A DNA stretch of 64,000 nt, from contig NC_012669.1 in assembly GCF_000023105.1 (NCBI RefSeq), positions 4,155,025-4,219,024 of the forward strand, given 5' to 3'. The notes beneath the pieces are model-generated. The model searched no databases. It worked only from the letters and a program-made list of their open reading frames with translations, and was not told the origin of the DNA. Position numbers and translations under genes: made by a program. This stretch comes from Beutenbergia cavernae DSM 12333 (GTDB lineage Bacteria > Actinomycetota > Actinomycetes > Actinomycetales > Beutenbergiaceae). This document shows positions 40,745 through 52,171 of this stretch, one piece after another (the stretch's first letter is position 1; each line of letters begins with the position of its first letter).

Positions 40745-41428
40745 TCAGCCAAGTCGCACGAGCGCGAGGTTGAGCTCGAGCACGTTGACGCGCTCCTCAC
40801 CGAGCACCCCGAGCACGCGCCCGGCGAGCGCCTCGTCGACGATCGCCCGGACCTGGTCGCTGGTCAGGCCGCGCGCCTCGGCGACGCGGTTCACCTGCTG
40901 GAGGGCGTACGCCGGGGAGATGTGCGGGTCGAGACCGGACCCCGACGCCGTGAGCGCGTCGGGGGGAACGGACGCCGGGTCGACGCCGTCCTCCGCGGCG
41001 ACCGCGGCGCGCCGTTCCTCGATCATCGCCACGAGATCCGGGTTGTTCGGGCCGAGGTTCGAGCCGGCGGAAGCGAGGGTGTCGTACCCCTCTCCGGCCG
41101 CCGAGGGGCGCCCGTGGAACCACTCGGGGGACTCCCCCGGCGCCCCGAACGCCTGACCGATCAAGACGGACCCCACGACGGGGGCGCCGTCGTCACCGTC
41201 GCTGTCGACGGCATTGGCATGGGTGCCGTCGGAGCGGACCAGCGACCCGTTCGCCTGCCACGGGAAGACGACCTGGCCGATGCCGGTCACGGTGAGCGGG
41301 TAGATCAGGCCGAGGACGACGGTCGCGAGGAGCAGGACGCGGAGCCCTGCCCACGACTGGCGGACGAGGGCGACGAGGGTGCCGGCGCCGGACGGCTGGA
41401 CGGCGGGGGCGGAGTCGGACGATGCCAT
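40745..41428 (-). CDS. kdpC: Potassium-transporting ATPase subunit C
   Basis: 227 residues. One N-terminal membrane helix (about 28-50, LLLATVVLGLIYPLTVTG), then the conserved GSVLIGQAF, WFHGRPSAAG, SNLGPNN and NVLELNLAL. The protein is longer than E. coli KdpC through an Asp-rich loop near residue 80. It assists assembly and potassium binding of the KdpFABC pump. It is spaced 30 bases from kdpB. Confidence 0.95.
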   Translation of the reverse strand: MASSDSAPAVQPSGAGTLVALVRQSWAGLRVLLLATVVLGLIYPLTVTGIGQVVFPWQANGSLVRSDGTHANAVDSDGDDGAPVVGSVLIGQAFGAPGESPEWFHGRPSAAGEGYDTLASAGSNLGPNNPDLVAMIEERRAAVAAEDGVDPASVPPDALTASGSGLDPHISPAYALQQVNRVAEARGLTSDQVRAIVDEALAGRVLGVLGEERVNVLELNLALVRLG

Positions 41429-41458
41429 GAGAGAAGTCCTTCGTGCGGTCGAGGCGGG

Positions 41459-43641
<2,183 letters not shown>

Positions 43642-43645
<4 letters not shown>

Positions 43646-45318
43646 GAAAGGGACTCCACGATCGGACCGAGGGAGAGAACAGGGATGAACGTCAGACCGA
43701 CGACGACCAGCGCGACGCCGGAGGTCAGCCCGACGAACAGCGGGCGGTGCGTCGGCAGAGTGCCGGACCCGGCGGGGACGGCCTTCTGCGAGGCCAGGCG
43801 GCCGGCGAGAGCGAGGACGAGGGCGATCGGCACGAACCGGCCCGCGAGCATCGCCAGCCCGAGCAGCGTGTTGTAGTACGGCGTCCCGGTCGTCAGACCG
43901 CCGAACGCCGAGCCGTTGTTGTTGCCGGCCGACGTGAACGCGTAGAGCACCTCGGACAGGCCGTGCGGCCCCGACTCCTGGATGCCGGCGAGGCCGGCGG
44001 GGAGGACGACGGACGCCGCGGTCCCGAGGAGCACGATCGCCGGCATGGTCAGCACGTAGAGCGCGACGAGCGTGATCTCTCTCTGGCCGATCTTCTTGCC
44101 GAGGTACTCGGGCGTGCGGCCGACCATGAGGCCGGCGATGAACACGGAGACGACAGCGACGATGAGCATCCCGTAGAGGCCGGCACCCACCCCGCCGGGC
44201 GCGATCTCGCCGAGCAGCATGTTGAACATGACGACGCCGCCGCCTGGTGCGGTGAACGAGTCGTGCATCGAGTTCACGGCTCCGGTGGACGTGCCGGTCG
44301 TCGAGGCTCCGAAGAGCGCTGACGCGGCCAGACCGAACCTGGCCTCCTTGCCCTCCATCGCGGCGCCAGCAGCTTGCGGTGCAGCGCCGGGCCCGGCCAT
44401 CTCGGCCCAGGTCGTGAGCGCGAGACCCGCGGCGAACAGCGTCGCCATCACACCGGCGATCGCGGCACCCTGCCGGCGGTCGCCGACCAGGATGCCGAAG
44501 GTGCGCGGCAACGTGAACGGGATCACCAGGATCAGCAGGATCTCGAGCAGGTTCGTGAACGGGTTCGGGTTCTCGAACGGGTGCGCGGAGTTCGCGTTGA
44601 AGAAGCCGCCGCCGTTCGTGCCGAGCTCCTTGATGGCCTCCTGCGAGGCGACCGGGCCACCGAGCGCGCTCTGCGAGTCCCCCATCAGCGTGTCGAGGGG
44701 CGTGTGCGGGAGCAGGTTCTGGATGACGCCGTTGGCCATGAGGATGATCGCGGCCACGAAGGCGATCGGCAGCAGGATCCGGGTCACGGAGCGCGTCAGG
44801 TCGGACCAGAAGTTTCCGATCCGGCCGTCGGCGCGGGACCGGGCGAAGCCGCGGACGAGCGCGATCGCGACGGCCATCCCGACGGCGGCCGAGACGAAGT
44901 TCTGCACGGCCAGGCCGGCCATCTGGTACAGGTGGCCGGCGGCCGCCTCGCCGGAGTACCACTGCCAGTTCGTGTTGGTCACGAAGGAGACGGCGGTGTT
45001 CCAGGCGCCCGCCGGGTCGAGGCCGACGAAGCCGAGGTTCCACGGGAGGTACTCCTGGAGGCGGCCGAGGCCGAACAGGAAGAGCACGCTCACGAGCGAG
45101 AAACCGAGGAGCGAGAGGAGGTACGTGCTCCACGTCTGGTCGGCGTCGGGGTCGACCCGGGCGAGCCGGTAGCCCGCGCGCTCGACGCGCAGGTGCTTCG
45201 GCGAGCTGTAGACGCGCGCCATGTAGGCGCCGAACGGCACGTGAACGGCGGCAAGCACCGCCAGCACGAGGGCGATCTGGGCGAGCGCGGCCCAGACCAC
45301 CACGGATTCGGTGGTCAT
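43642..45318 (-). CDS. kdpA: Potassium-transporting ATPase potassium-binding subunit
   Basis: 558 residues with about 10 helices. The four selectivity-filter-like loops are recognisable: [26 protein letters not shown], a degenerate [16 protein letters not shown] and [13 protein letters not shown]. The ATG at 45318 follows GGTGAG; a GTG at 45330 overlapping the kdpF stop is a possible alternative. It forms the channel-like part of the Kdp pump in the cytoplasmic membrane. Confidence 0.96.
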
Positions 45319-45326
45319 CGCAGGGC

Positions 45327-45419
45327 TCACCGCACCTTGTCGCTGCGGAGCAGGGCGACGACGAGGTAGCCCAGCAGGACGACGGTCAGGACGATGCCGG
45401 TCCAGTCGGCGGCGCTCAT
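45327..45419 (-). CDS. kdpF: KdpF, small membrane subunit of the Kdp pump
   Basis: 30 residues, [20 protein letters not shown] then [10 protein letters not shown]: one helix with a basic tail, typical of KdpF, which stabilises the KdpABC complex. Its ATG overlaps the stop of the preceding small ORF (ATGA), and its stop lies nine bases before kdpA. Confidence 0.88.
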   Translation of the reverse strand: MSAADWTGIVLTVVLLGYLVVALLRSDKVR

Positions 45420-45514
45420 CGCCTGCTCCCGGAGGAGGAGCCGCGGCGGCGGGCCACGAGAGCGATCGCGGCGAAGAACGCCACGGTGAGGAGGATGTAG
45501 GCCAGGTCGGCCAT
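45416..45514 (-). CDS. Small one-helix membrane protein upstream of kdpF
   Basis: 32 residues, [20 protein letters not shown] followed by [12 protein letters not shown]: one helix and a strongly basic tail. The ATG has AGAAGG upstream at suitable spacing, and the stop overlaps the kdpF start by four bases. Similar tiny ORFs precede kdpF in other actinobacteria as far as I recall. It may be an accessory Kdp subunit or a leader peptide for translational coupling. Confidence 0.75.
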   Translation of the reverse strand: MADLAYILLTVAFFAAIALVARRRGSSSGSRR

Positions 45515-45641
45515 GCGTATGCGCCTTCTCGACGACGGTCGGTCGTCAGCGCACGGCGCCCCCGCCGCGCACTCACAACCGGCGCACCCTCGCGGTGCGC
45601 ATCGACCGTTCTACGCCCGCCGACCGGCGCCAGAGCCGGCT

Positions 45642-45695
45642 CTTGACGGACCTCTGACGCCTCCGCCGTCGTCCTTGACGGCACTCTGACGCCTC
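45642..45695. promoter_or_regulatory. Paired direct repeats upstream of kdp, candidate KdpE sites
   Basis: Two copies of CTTGACGG-x2-CTCTGACGCCTC (one base variant) begin at 45642 and 45674, 32 bases apart. On the minus strand each copy reads CGTCAGAG then CGTCAAGG (second copy) 11 bases later, the spacing at which OmpR-family regulators bind a dimer. They lie about 130-180 bases upstream of the first kdp gene. Binding is inference. Confidence 0.55.
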
Positions 45696-45749
45696 GCTCC
45701 CGCAGGCGTCGTCAGCGCGAGGCGAGCGACGCCGTCGCCGTCGTCGTCG

Positions 45750-46445
45750 TCAGCGGGCGGCGGGGTCGTACCCGTGCGCCTGCCAGACGAACCGCGGGAT
45801 CGAGTCGACGATCGCGTCGAGCACGACGAGGTACCTGTCGATCTGTCGCACGTCCTGGTGCCCGGACGCCCAGACCAGGATGTCCGAGCCCTCGATCCGG
45901 ATGTTGAGCCCCAGGGCGTCGGGCCACAGCAGACGTTCCATCAGGCGCGGGTGCACCACGTCGTACGCGTACTTGCCCGCCGGGCCCTCCACCCGCCAGC
46001 GCTCGTTGAACGCGATCGACTCGAACTCGATGTCCTGACCGCCGAAGAACTTCGCCACCGACGTCCCGAATCCTTCCGGCCGCAGCTGCAGCCAGCTCAG
46101 CGGCACCGGGAGGGAGAGGGCGACGACGTGGAACTGGTACGTGGTGCTGTTCTTGCCCGACTGCACCGTGTACTGGTACCCGAACGACACGACCTGCCGC
46201 CCCTGGACCACGCCCGTCAGCGCGTTGTACGCCTTGCGTCCGCTGCCGGTGCCGAACGGCGGCCCCTTCCAGCGTCCGACGAGCTGGGGCACGTTCTGCG
46301 TGAACGTCCAGCCGCGGGAGTGCGCCCAGGCCTGCAACGCCTCCCGGCGCTTCTTCGCGCTCAGGTACGAGAAGACGAGGACCAGCGCGACGATGACACC
46401 GAACCCCAGGAACATGAGCACCATGAAGGCGCCGCCCGCTTCCAT
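45750..46445 (-). CDS. Membrane-anchored DUF3137-like protein
   Basis: 231 residues. One N-terminal helix (about 5-28) is followed by SAKKRREALQAWAHSRGWTF, then a beta-rich domain. The layout and the WAHSRGWTF pattern suggest a DUF3137-like family of unknown function. The protein ends RQIDRYLVVLDAIVDSIP. The ATG at 46445 was taken as start because the helix begins after it. It is divergent from a GNAT gene. Confidence 0.7.
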   Translation of the reverse strand: MEAGGAFMVLMFLGFGVIVALVLVFSYLSAKKRREALQAWAHSRGWTFTQNVPQLVGRWKGPPFGTGSGRKAYNALTGVVQGRQVVSFGYQYTVQSGKNSTTYQFHVVALSLPVPLSWLQLRPEGFGTSVAKFFGGQDIEFESIAFNERWRVEGPAGKYAYDVVHPRLMERLLWPDALGLNIRIEGSDILVWASGHQDVRQIDRYLVVLDAIVDSIPRFVWQAHGYDPAAR

Positions 46446-46538
46446 CCATGGCCTCCGTCTCGCCCGACACCTCCAGCGAGGGTAGGGGATGGTCGTTAAT
46501 GGCGTGACGGCGGCGCCGTCGCACGTCACCCTCGAGAC

Positions 46539-47645
46539 ATGAGCGATGTCGAGATCCGACCGGTCGCCGTGCCCACGGCCGTCGACGCCCCGGAGGCGTG
46601 GGCGGTGCGCGGCGCCGTCGACGCCGAGACGGCGGCGTCGCTCCACGACATCGGCGACGCCGACTACGTGCCGACCGCCCTGCAGGTGGTGGTCAGCCTC
46701 AACACGACGACGTACTACGAGAAGGACTGGTTCGTCGCCGTCCGACCCGGCACGCCGGAGATCGCGACGCCGGACGACGTGCTGGGCGCGGCGTCGGCGC
46801 AGTACCCGGTCAAGGACAACCAGCACCTCGCGTTCATCGGCGTCTTCGTACGGCCCGAGCACCGCCGTCAGGGCATCGGCGCCGCGCTGTACGACGCCGC
46901 GCTGGCCACAGTGCGCGAGCACGGCCGGCGGACCGTCATGGTGACGACGGACCACACGGCCGAGGAGCCCACCGACCCGGCGGCGCGGCTCGTGCCGAGC
47001 ACCGGGACCGGCGTCGTCCCGCGGACCGACAGCACCCGCTTCGCCCTCGCTCGCGGCTTCTCGCTCGAGCAGGTCTCGCGCCGGTCGAGGCAGGAGCTGC
47101 CGGTGCCCGACGACGTGCTGACGCCCCTGCAGCGGCAGGCGGACGCCGCCGTCGGCGACGCCTACCGACTCGTCCAGTGGCGCGACGACACCCCGGAACG
47201 GTGGATCGACGACTTCGCGCTCATGGAGACGCGGATGAGCACCGACACCCCGATGGGCGGCCTCGAGTTCACCGAGGACGCCTGGGACGCCGCCCGGGTG
47301 CTCGACTACGAGAAGAACCACCGCAGGCGCGGCCAGGGCTACTGGCTGACGGCCGCACAGCACGTCGAGACCGGCCGGCTCGCGGCGTTCACCATGCTCA
47401 TGCGCACCGACGGGAAGCCGGGCATCGCGCACCAGGAGGACACGCTCGTCCTCAAGGAGCACCGCGGGCACCGGCTGGGCCTCTGGGTCAAGCTCGCGAA
47501 CCTGGCGTACCTGCAGTCCGAGGCGGACGGGATCTCCCGCGTCGGCACGTGGAACGCGGAGGAGAACTCGTACATGCTCGCGATCAACGTGGCCATGGGC
47601 TACCGCCCGGCGGGCGCGTCCGGGGAGTGGCAGCTCAAGCTCTGA
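46539..47645 (+). CDS. GNAT N-acetyltransferase with two GNAT-like domains
   Basis: 368 residues. The first GNAT domain has FVRPEHRRQGIGAALYDAAL (about 104-123). The C-terminal half has a second, degenerate one: LKEHRGHRLGLWVKLANLAY (about 306-325) and WNAEENSYMLAINVAMGYRP. This double layout occurs in actinobacterial GNAT proteins of unknown substrate and also in mycothiol synthase, from which it differs. It converges with another GNAT gene. Confidence 0.85.
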   Translation: MSDVEIRPVAVPTAVDAPEAWAVRGAVDAETAASLHDIGDADYVPTALQVVVSLNTTTYYEKDWFVAVRPGTPEIATPDDVLGAASAQYPVKDNQHLAFIGVFVRPEHRRQGIGAALYDAALATVREHGRRTVMVTTDHTAEEPTDPAARLVPSTGTGVVPRTDSTRFALARGFSLEQVSRRSRQELPVPDDVLTPLQRQADAAVGDAYRLVQWRDDTPERWIDDFALMETRMSTDTPMGGLEFTEDAWDAARVLDYEKNHRRRGQGYWLTAAQHVETGRLAAFTMLMRTDGKPGIAHQEDTLVLKEHRGHRLGLWVKLANLAYLQSEADGISRVGTWNAEENSYMLAINVAMGYRPAGASGEWQLKL

Positions 47646-47657
47646 CGCTCCCCCGCG

Positions 47658-48464
47658 TCAGGGCAGGTAGAACGCGACGTCCGGCTCCACGGGCACCGAG
47701 ACGAACCCGCACGCACGGAACAGCTCCCAGCCCTCCGGGCTCGGCGCCGTGACCACGAGGCCCGCGCCGCGCCGTCGTCCCTCCGCCTCGGCGTGGGCGA
47801 CGACGGCGCGTCCGATCCCCCGGCGCCGCTGCGCCTCGAGCACCGCCACGTCGACGAGCTCGAGCGCCGCGGCGGAGGCGTGGAACGTCGTCGCCATCGC
47901 CACCGGGTCGCTCCCCGCCCACGCGACCCAGGACGCGAGATCCGGGTGGCCGAGCCCGATGCCCTGGGACAGGCGGGCGACGGCGGCCCGGTCGTCGGGG
48001 TTCTCGACCCAGCCGCACGCCTCGGCGACGTCGAGCCACGCGGTGAGCTCCGCCGTCGTCGTGACGCGCCGGATCTCCGCCACGGCGCCGACGTCGCCGT
48101 CCGGGACGGCGCCGGCGAGCTCACGGCCGGCCCAGTGGCCGGTGCGTTCGGGCACCGCCCCGGCCGCCACGAGCGCCTCCGTGAGCACGGGGTCCGGCCG
48201 CGCGGCGAGCCAGGACGCCGGGACCCCGGCGGCGCGGAACCACGTCGCGAGATCGGCGACGACGGCGGCGTCGGGGCGCAGGCCGCCCTCGCTCACCACG
48301 CCGTTGTCGCTGTTGGAGTCGACGCCGGTGACGACGGCGAGCCACCCGTCGCCGTGGCGGACCCGGGAGCCGGGTGCGTCAGCGGCGAGCCGCAGCCGGG
48401 CGCGCGCCGCCCCGTGCCCGGCGGCGGCGATCCGCCGGGCGACGTCCGCACCCTCCGGGCGCAC
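47658..48464 (-). CDS. GNAT family N-acetyltransferase
   Basis: About 268 residues from a GTG at 48464. The C-terminal half is a GNAT domain: LEAQRRRGIGRAVVAHAEAE (about 215-234) and PEGWELFRACGFVSV. The N-terminal half is Ala-rich and not recognised. The start lies 14 bases after the stop of the solute-binding lipoprotein gene, so it may be the last gene of that ABC operon. The exact start is uncertain. Confidence 0.75.
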   Translation of the reverse strand: MRPEGADVARRIAAAGHGAARARLRLAADAPGSRVRHGDGWLAVVTGVDSNSDNGVVSEGGLRPDAAVVADLATWFRAAGVPASWLAARPDPVLTEALVAAGAVPERTGHWAGRELAGAVPDGDVGAVAEIRRVTTTAELTAWLDVAEACGWVENPDDRAAVARLSQGIGLGHPDLASWVAWAGSDPVAMATTFHASAAALELVDVAVLEAQRRRGIGRAVVAHAEAEGRRRGAGLVVTAPSPEGWELFRACGFVSVPVEPDVAFYLP

Positions 48465-48478
48465 CGCCGTCGTCGTCC

Positions 48479-49657
48479 TCAGTCCCCGATGGAGATCGAG
48501 GTGTCGATGAACTCGTTCGTGTACAGCGACTCCGGGTCGATCTCGGCGTCGGGGATCGTGCCGGCGTCGACGAGGATCGGTGCGAACGTCTCGACGATCT
48601 CGGCCATGCGGTCGGGGTCGATCTGCCCGAAGACGCCGGACGCCGGGTCGTCGGTGACGAGGCCGAGCTCCTGCTGGGCCTGCACGGAGAACTCCGCGAC
48701 CTCCGGCGAGTACGTCCACCCCGTCTGGTACGCCTCGACCAGCTCCACGATCAGCGCGTTCGTGGCGTCCGGGTCGGCGAGGAAGTCGATCTGCGCCTGC
48801 TGCAGGATCGGCACGAGCTTCGCCAGGCAGTCCGCCTGCTCCGTCACGTCGGCCTCGCGCACGACGATCGGCTCCGGGTAGATCGCGTACCCGACCTCGG
48901 CGAGCAGCTGGTACGCGATCGGCCGCCCCCACTCGGTGATCTCGTTCTCGTACACGTACGGCTCCGACGTCGCGAAGCCCTGCTGGAGGATCGACGGGTC
49001 CGAGACGAACCGCTGCGGCGTCCCCTCGTAGGAGGAGTCGCGCTGGTCGGGCTGGATGATCCCCTGGGAGACGAGCAGGCCGCCGATGAGCTCCCCCGCG
49101 GTCACCACCGGCGCACCCCCGGCCGCTGCCTCCTCGATCGTCGTCGCGTCCGGGTACGTCTCCGGATCCCACATGAGCATCTGCGGGCTCACCGTCATCT
49201 GCGACGTGACGGCGACCGTCGGGTGCTCGGCGTGCGCGGCGATCGCGCCGTCCGTGTTGACCGCGCCGACGAGGATGTCGGTGTCGAGGTACATGAGCGC
49301 GGAGACCGGCTGGAACCCGACGCTCGACCCGCCGGGACGCACCTCGACGTCGACGCCGGTGTCGGTGCCGTCGACCACCAGCGACCCGGTGACGCTCTTC
49401 GCGTCGCTGTCGATCTCGTAGTCCTCGCCGACGAGGTGGTACATGGCGCCGTGCTCGGACTCCGGCTGCCAGTCCTGCTGCATGACGACCGTCGCCGGGC
49501 AGACGTCGGAGAGGTCGAGCGGACCGCCGGCCTCCGCCTGCTCCCCCACCGGTCCGCTCGTGCCGGCGTCCTCGGGCTCGCCGCCTCCGCCGCACGCGGT
49601 GAGCGCGAGCGCGGCCGCGAACCCTGACGCGGTGACGACGGCGATCCTGCGCTTCAT
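48479..49657 (-). CDS. NMT1/nitrate-sulfonate-type ABC solute-binding lipoprotein
   Basis: 392 residues. Signal with lipobox ALALTACGGGG (Cys about 22). The mature protein begins with an acidic linker; then VVMQQDWQPESEHGAMYHLV (about 58-77) resembles the substrate-binding start of NMT1/THI5-like proteins for pyrimidine or sulfonate precursors. The permease is 46 bases upstream and the ATPase before that, so the operon is a complete importer. The substrate is unknown. Confidence 0.85.
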   Translation of the reverse strand: MKRRIAVVTASGFAAALALTACGGGGEPEDAGTSGPVGEQAEAGGPLDLSDVCPATVVMQQDWQPESEHGAMYHLVGEDYEIDSDAKSVTGSLVVDGTDTGVDVEVRPGGSSVGFQPVSALMYLDTDILVGAVNTDGAIAAHAEHPTVAVTSQMTVSPQMLMWDPETYPDATTIEEAAAGGAPVVTAGELIGGLLVSQGIIQPDQRDSSYEGTPQRFVSDPSILQQGFATSEPYVYENEITEWGRPIAYQLLAEVGYAIYPEPIVVREADVTEQADCLAKLVPILQQAQIDFLADPDATNALIVELVEAYQTGWTYSPEVAEFSVQAQQELGLVTDDPASGVFGQIDPDRMAEIVETFAPILVDAGTIPDAEIDPESLYTNEFIDTSISIGD

Positions 49658-49703
49658 GCGGCCTCCTGGGCTCTGCGGCTCTGCGGGTGGGCGGTGCTGT
49701 CGG

Positions 49704-50657
49704 TCAACGAGCTGTGTGGCCGTACCACCGGCCGATGACGGCGCGGTCGAGGGCTGCGAAGATCGAGAAGACGACGACGCCGAACACGGCGGTGAGGATG
49801 ATCGCCATGAACAGGGCGTCCATGTTGAGCCGCAGCGTATAGGTACGCAGCAGGCCGCCGATCCCGGGGCTCCCCTGCTGGAAGAAGAAGTCGCCGACGA
49901 TCGCCCCGATCACGCTGAGCCCGGCGGCGTTGCGCAGCCCGGTGAAGATCGAGGGCAGCGCCGCGGGGAACTGCAGCTTCCCGAGTCGCTGCCAGCGGGT
50001 CGCTTTGTTGAGCGTGAACAGGTCGTGCGCGGCAGGGCTCGCCGAGAGCAGCCCGAAGAGCGTGTTCGAGATCATCGGGAAGAGCGCGATGATCACGCAC
50101 ACCACGATGCGGGCCGGGAAGCCGTAGCCGAGCCAGATCCCGATCAGCGGCACGAGCGCCAGGATCGGGATGGTCTGCAGGATCACCGCGTACGGGTAGA
50201 GGACGCGCTCCGCCCACACGGACTGGGACATGACGACGGCGTAGGCGAGACCCAGCACGACGGCGATCGCCAGCCCGGCGAGCGCCACGAGCACGGTCTG
50301 GCCCAGGGCGGCGAGCATCGGTCCCATGACGTTCGGGTTCCCGAGCGTGTTCGCCACGACCTCGTGCGGCGGGGGCAGCAGGAACCGTCGGTCGGGGCTG
50401 AGCACGACGAGACTCACCAGGTACCAGACGGCGACGATCCCGGCGAGCGCGGCGACGATCGGCCCCACCTTTCCGAGCAGGTAGGCGCCAGCTCCGCCGG
50501 AGCGTCCGGTGGCGTGGTGCGGCATCGTCAGCGAGACGTCCGCTCCCGAGATCGCCGACGCCGCCGCCTCCTCCCGCATGACGGTCTCGGCGTCCGGGTC
50601 GATCGGCGGGTCGGGGCGGCTCACGCGGGCTCGCCCGACGCCGCTCGCCCGCCTCAT
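49704..50657 (-). CDS. ABC transporter permease, SsuC/TauC/ThiX-like
   Basis: 317 residues, about six helices after a 60-residue cytoplasmic tail. The EAA-type region is LNKATRWQRLGKLQFPAALP (about 214-233), followed by FTGLRNAAGLSVIGAIVGDF, typical of the nitrate/sulfonate permease family. The ATG at 50657 overlaps the ATPase stop by four bases. Confidence 0.9.
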   Translation of the reverse strand: MRRASGVGRARVSRPDPPIDPDAETVMREEAAASAISGADVSLTMPHHATGRSGGAGAYLLGKVGPIVAALAGIVAVWYLVSLVVLSPDRRFLLPPPHEVVANTLGNPNVMGPMLAALGQTVLVALAGLAIAVVLGLAYAVVMSQSVWAERVLYPYAVILQTIPILALVPLIGIWLGYGFPARIVVCVIIALFPMISNTLFGLLSASPAAHDLFTLNKATRWQRLGKLQFPAALPSIFTGLRNAAGLSVIGAIVGDFFFQQGSPGIGGLLRTYTLRLNMDALFMAIILTAVFGVVVFSIFAALDRAVIGRWYGHTAR

Positions 50658-51418
50658 GCGTGCTCCCCGAGGGCCGCGGAGACCTCGCCGGTGAGCGCGG
50701 CGAACTCGCCGGTGAACCGCAGCTCGGCCGGCCGCGGGTACGCCCAGGGCACCGGGATCTCGGCCACGAGCCGGCCCGGCCGCCCACTCATGACGAGCAC
50801 CCTCGTGGAGAGGTAGACGGCTTCCGAGACGGAGTGCGTGATGAACAGGCCGGCGAACTGCTTGAGCACGAACAGGCGCTGCAGCTCGGTCTGCATGTAG
50901 AGACGGGTGATCTCGTCGAGGGCTCCGAACGGTTCGTCGAAGAGCGCGAGGTCCGGCTCGGCCACGAGGGCGCGGGCGATCGACACCCGCATGCGCATGC
51001 CGCCGGACAGCTGGCGCGGGTGCTGCTTCTCGAAGCCGGTGAGCCCCACGAGGTCGAGGGCATCCTGGGCGGCCTGCCGCCGCCGGGCACGGGGCACCCC
51101 GCGCAGCTCGCCGACGAGCTCCACGTTCTTCGCGGCGCTGCGCCACTCGAGCAGGGTCGCATCCTGGAACACGTAGCTGGTGGCGGCCGCGTTCACCGCG
51201 ACGGCGCCGCCCGTCGCGTCCTCGAGTCCGGCGGCAAGGCGCAGCAACGTCGTCTTCCCGCAGCCGGACGGGCCGACCACCGTCACGAACTCCCCGGCGG
51301 CGAGGCGCATGCTCACGTCCTCCAGCGCGACCGTGCCGGTCGGGAACTGCTTCGTGACGCCGTCGAGCGCGAGCGCGACGTCGCCGCCCGGGCCGCCGGG
51401 CTGCGGTTCAGCGCTCAT
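50654..51418 (-). CDS. ABC transporter ATP-binding protein, SsuB/TauB-like
   Basis: 254 residues. Walker A GPSGCGKTT (about 49-57), signature LSGGMRMRVSIARAL (about 138) and Walker B DLALFDEPFGALD (about 158) are all intact. First gene of the importer operon with permease and NMT1-like binding protein. The ATG at 51418 was chosen; GTG four codons upstream is possible. No riboswitch such as a THI box was recognised in the 126 bases upstream. Confidence 0.93.
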   Translation of the reverse strand: MSAEPQPGGPGGDVALALDGVTKQFPTGTVALEDVSMRLAAGEFVTVVGPSGCGKTTLLRLAAGLEDATGGAVAVNAAATSYVFQDATLLEWRSAAKNVELVGELRGVPRARRRQAAQDALDLVGLTGFEKQHPRQLSGGMRMRVSIARALVAEPDLALFDEPFGALDEITRLYMQTELQRLFVLKQFAGLFITHSVSEAVYLSTRVLVMSGRPGRLVAEIPVPWAYPRPAELRFTGEFAALTGEVSAALGEHA

Positions 51419-51544
51419 CCGGGCCACCTCGTGGGTCGCTCCACCTGGATCACCGTCCAAGCATCGAGCACGCGGTGCCCGACCTCCAAGCCGCGACGAG
51501 CCGTTCTCGCCCGGCGGAGGCATACTCGCGACGAGGAGGCCGAC

Positions 51545-52159
51545 ATGGCGGAGGAGATCTCCGGGAACCCGCTCGAGGTGCTCGCGCGCTGGGTGGAGGA
51601 CGCAGCCCAGGCTTCGATCCCCGCGCCCTCGACCATGACGTTCGCGACGGCGGACGCTGCGGGAGTGCCGCACGCGCGGACGGTGCTCGTGACGGCGATC
51701 GACGACACAGCGCTCCGGTTCCACTCCTCCGCGCCGACGACGAAGACCCGCGATCTCGCCGCCCGGCACCAGGCCAGCGGCGTGTTCCACTGGCCGGCCC
51801 TCGGGCGGCAGGTCGTGGTGCACGGGCCGGCGCGCGAGCTCGACGCGGCCGTCGCCCGGGCCGCGTTCGGCGAGCAGCCGCGGCAGCTGCAGCTCGTCGC
51901 CTGGGCGTACGACGAGCTGCTGCCGACGCTCGACGGTCCCGAGCCCGAGATCGGACCCGGCGAGTTCCGGCGGGCCTTCGACTGTGCGGCGCTGCGCGAC
52001 CCCGCTGACCGCGGTGTCCCGGAGAGCTGGACGACGATCGAACTCGCGCCGTCGCGCGTCGACCTGTGGCAGGCCGGGGACGACCTCACGCCGCCGAGCC
52101 GGACGCGGTTCGTGCTCGGGCCGGCCGGGACGTGGCGCCGGTTCCCCGTGCTGCCCTGA
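51545..52159 (+). CDS. Pyridoxamine 5-phosphate oxidase family protein (FMN-binding split barrel)
   Basis: 204 residues. The PNPOx pattern is visible: FATADAAGVPHARTVLVTAI (about 33-52), LRFHSSAPTTKTRDLAARHQ (about 57-76) and FHWPALGRQVVVHGPARELD. It may oxidise pyridoxine phosphate or bind FMN or F420 in another reaction. The ATG at 51545 follows GAGGAGG. It is divergent from the NMT1-type importer operon, a possible hint at shared vitamin-related function, which is inference. Confidence 0.85.
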   Translation: MAEEISGNPLEVLARWVEDAAQASIPAPSTMTFATADAAGVPHARTVLVTAIDDTALRFHSSAPTTKTRDLAARHQASGVFHWPALGRQVVVHGPARELDAAVARAAFGEQPRQLQLVAWAYDELLPTLDGPEPEIGPGEFRRAFDCAALRDPADRGVPESWTTIELAPSRVDLWQAGDDLTPPSRTRFVLGPAGTWRRFPVLP

Positions 52160-52171
52160 ACCGCGGCAGCG

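Noticed and set aside
51419-51544. Possible thiamine riboswitch before the NMT1-type importer
   Set aside because: The conserved CTGAGA and ACCTGA elements of a THI box are not present in either strand.
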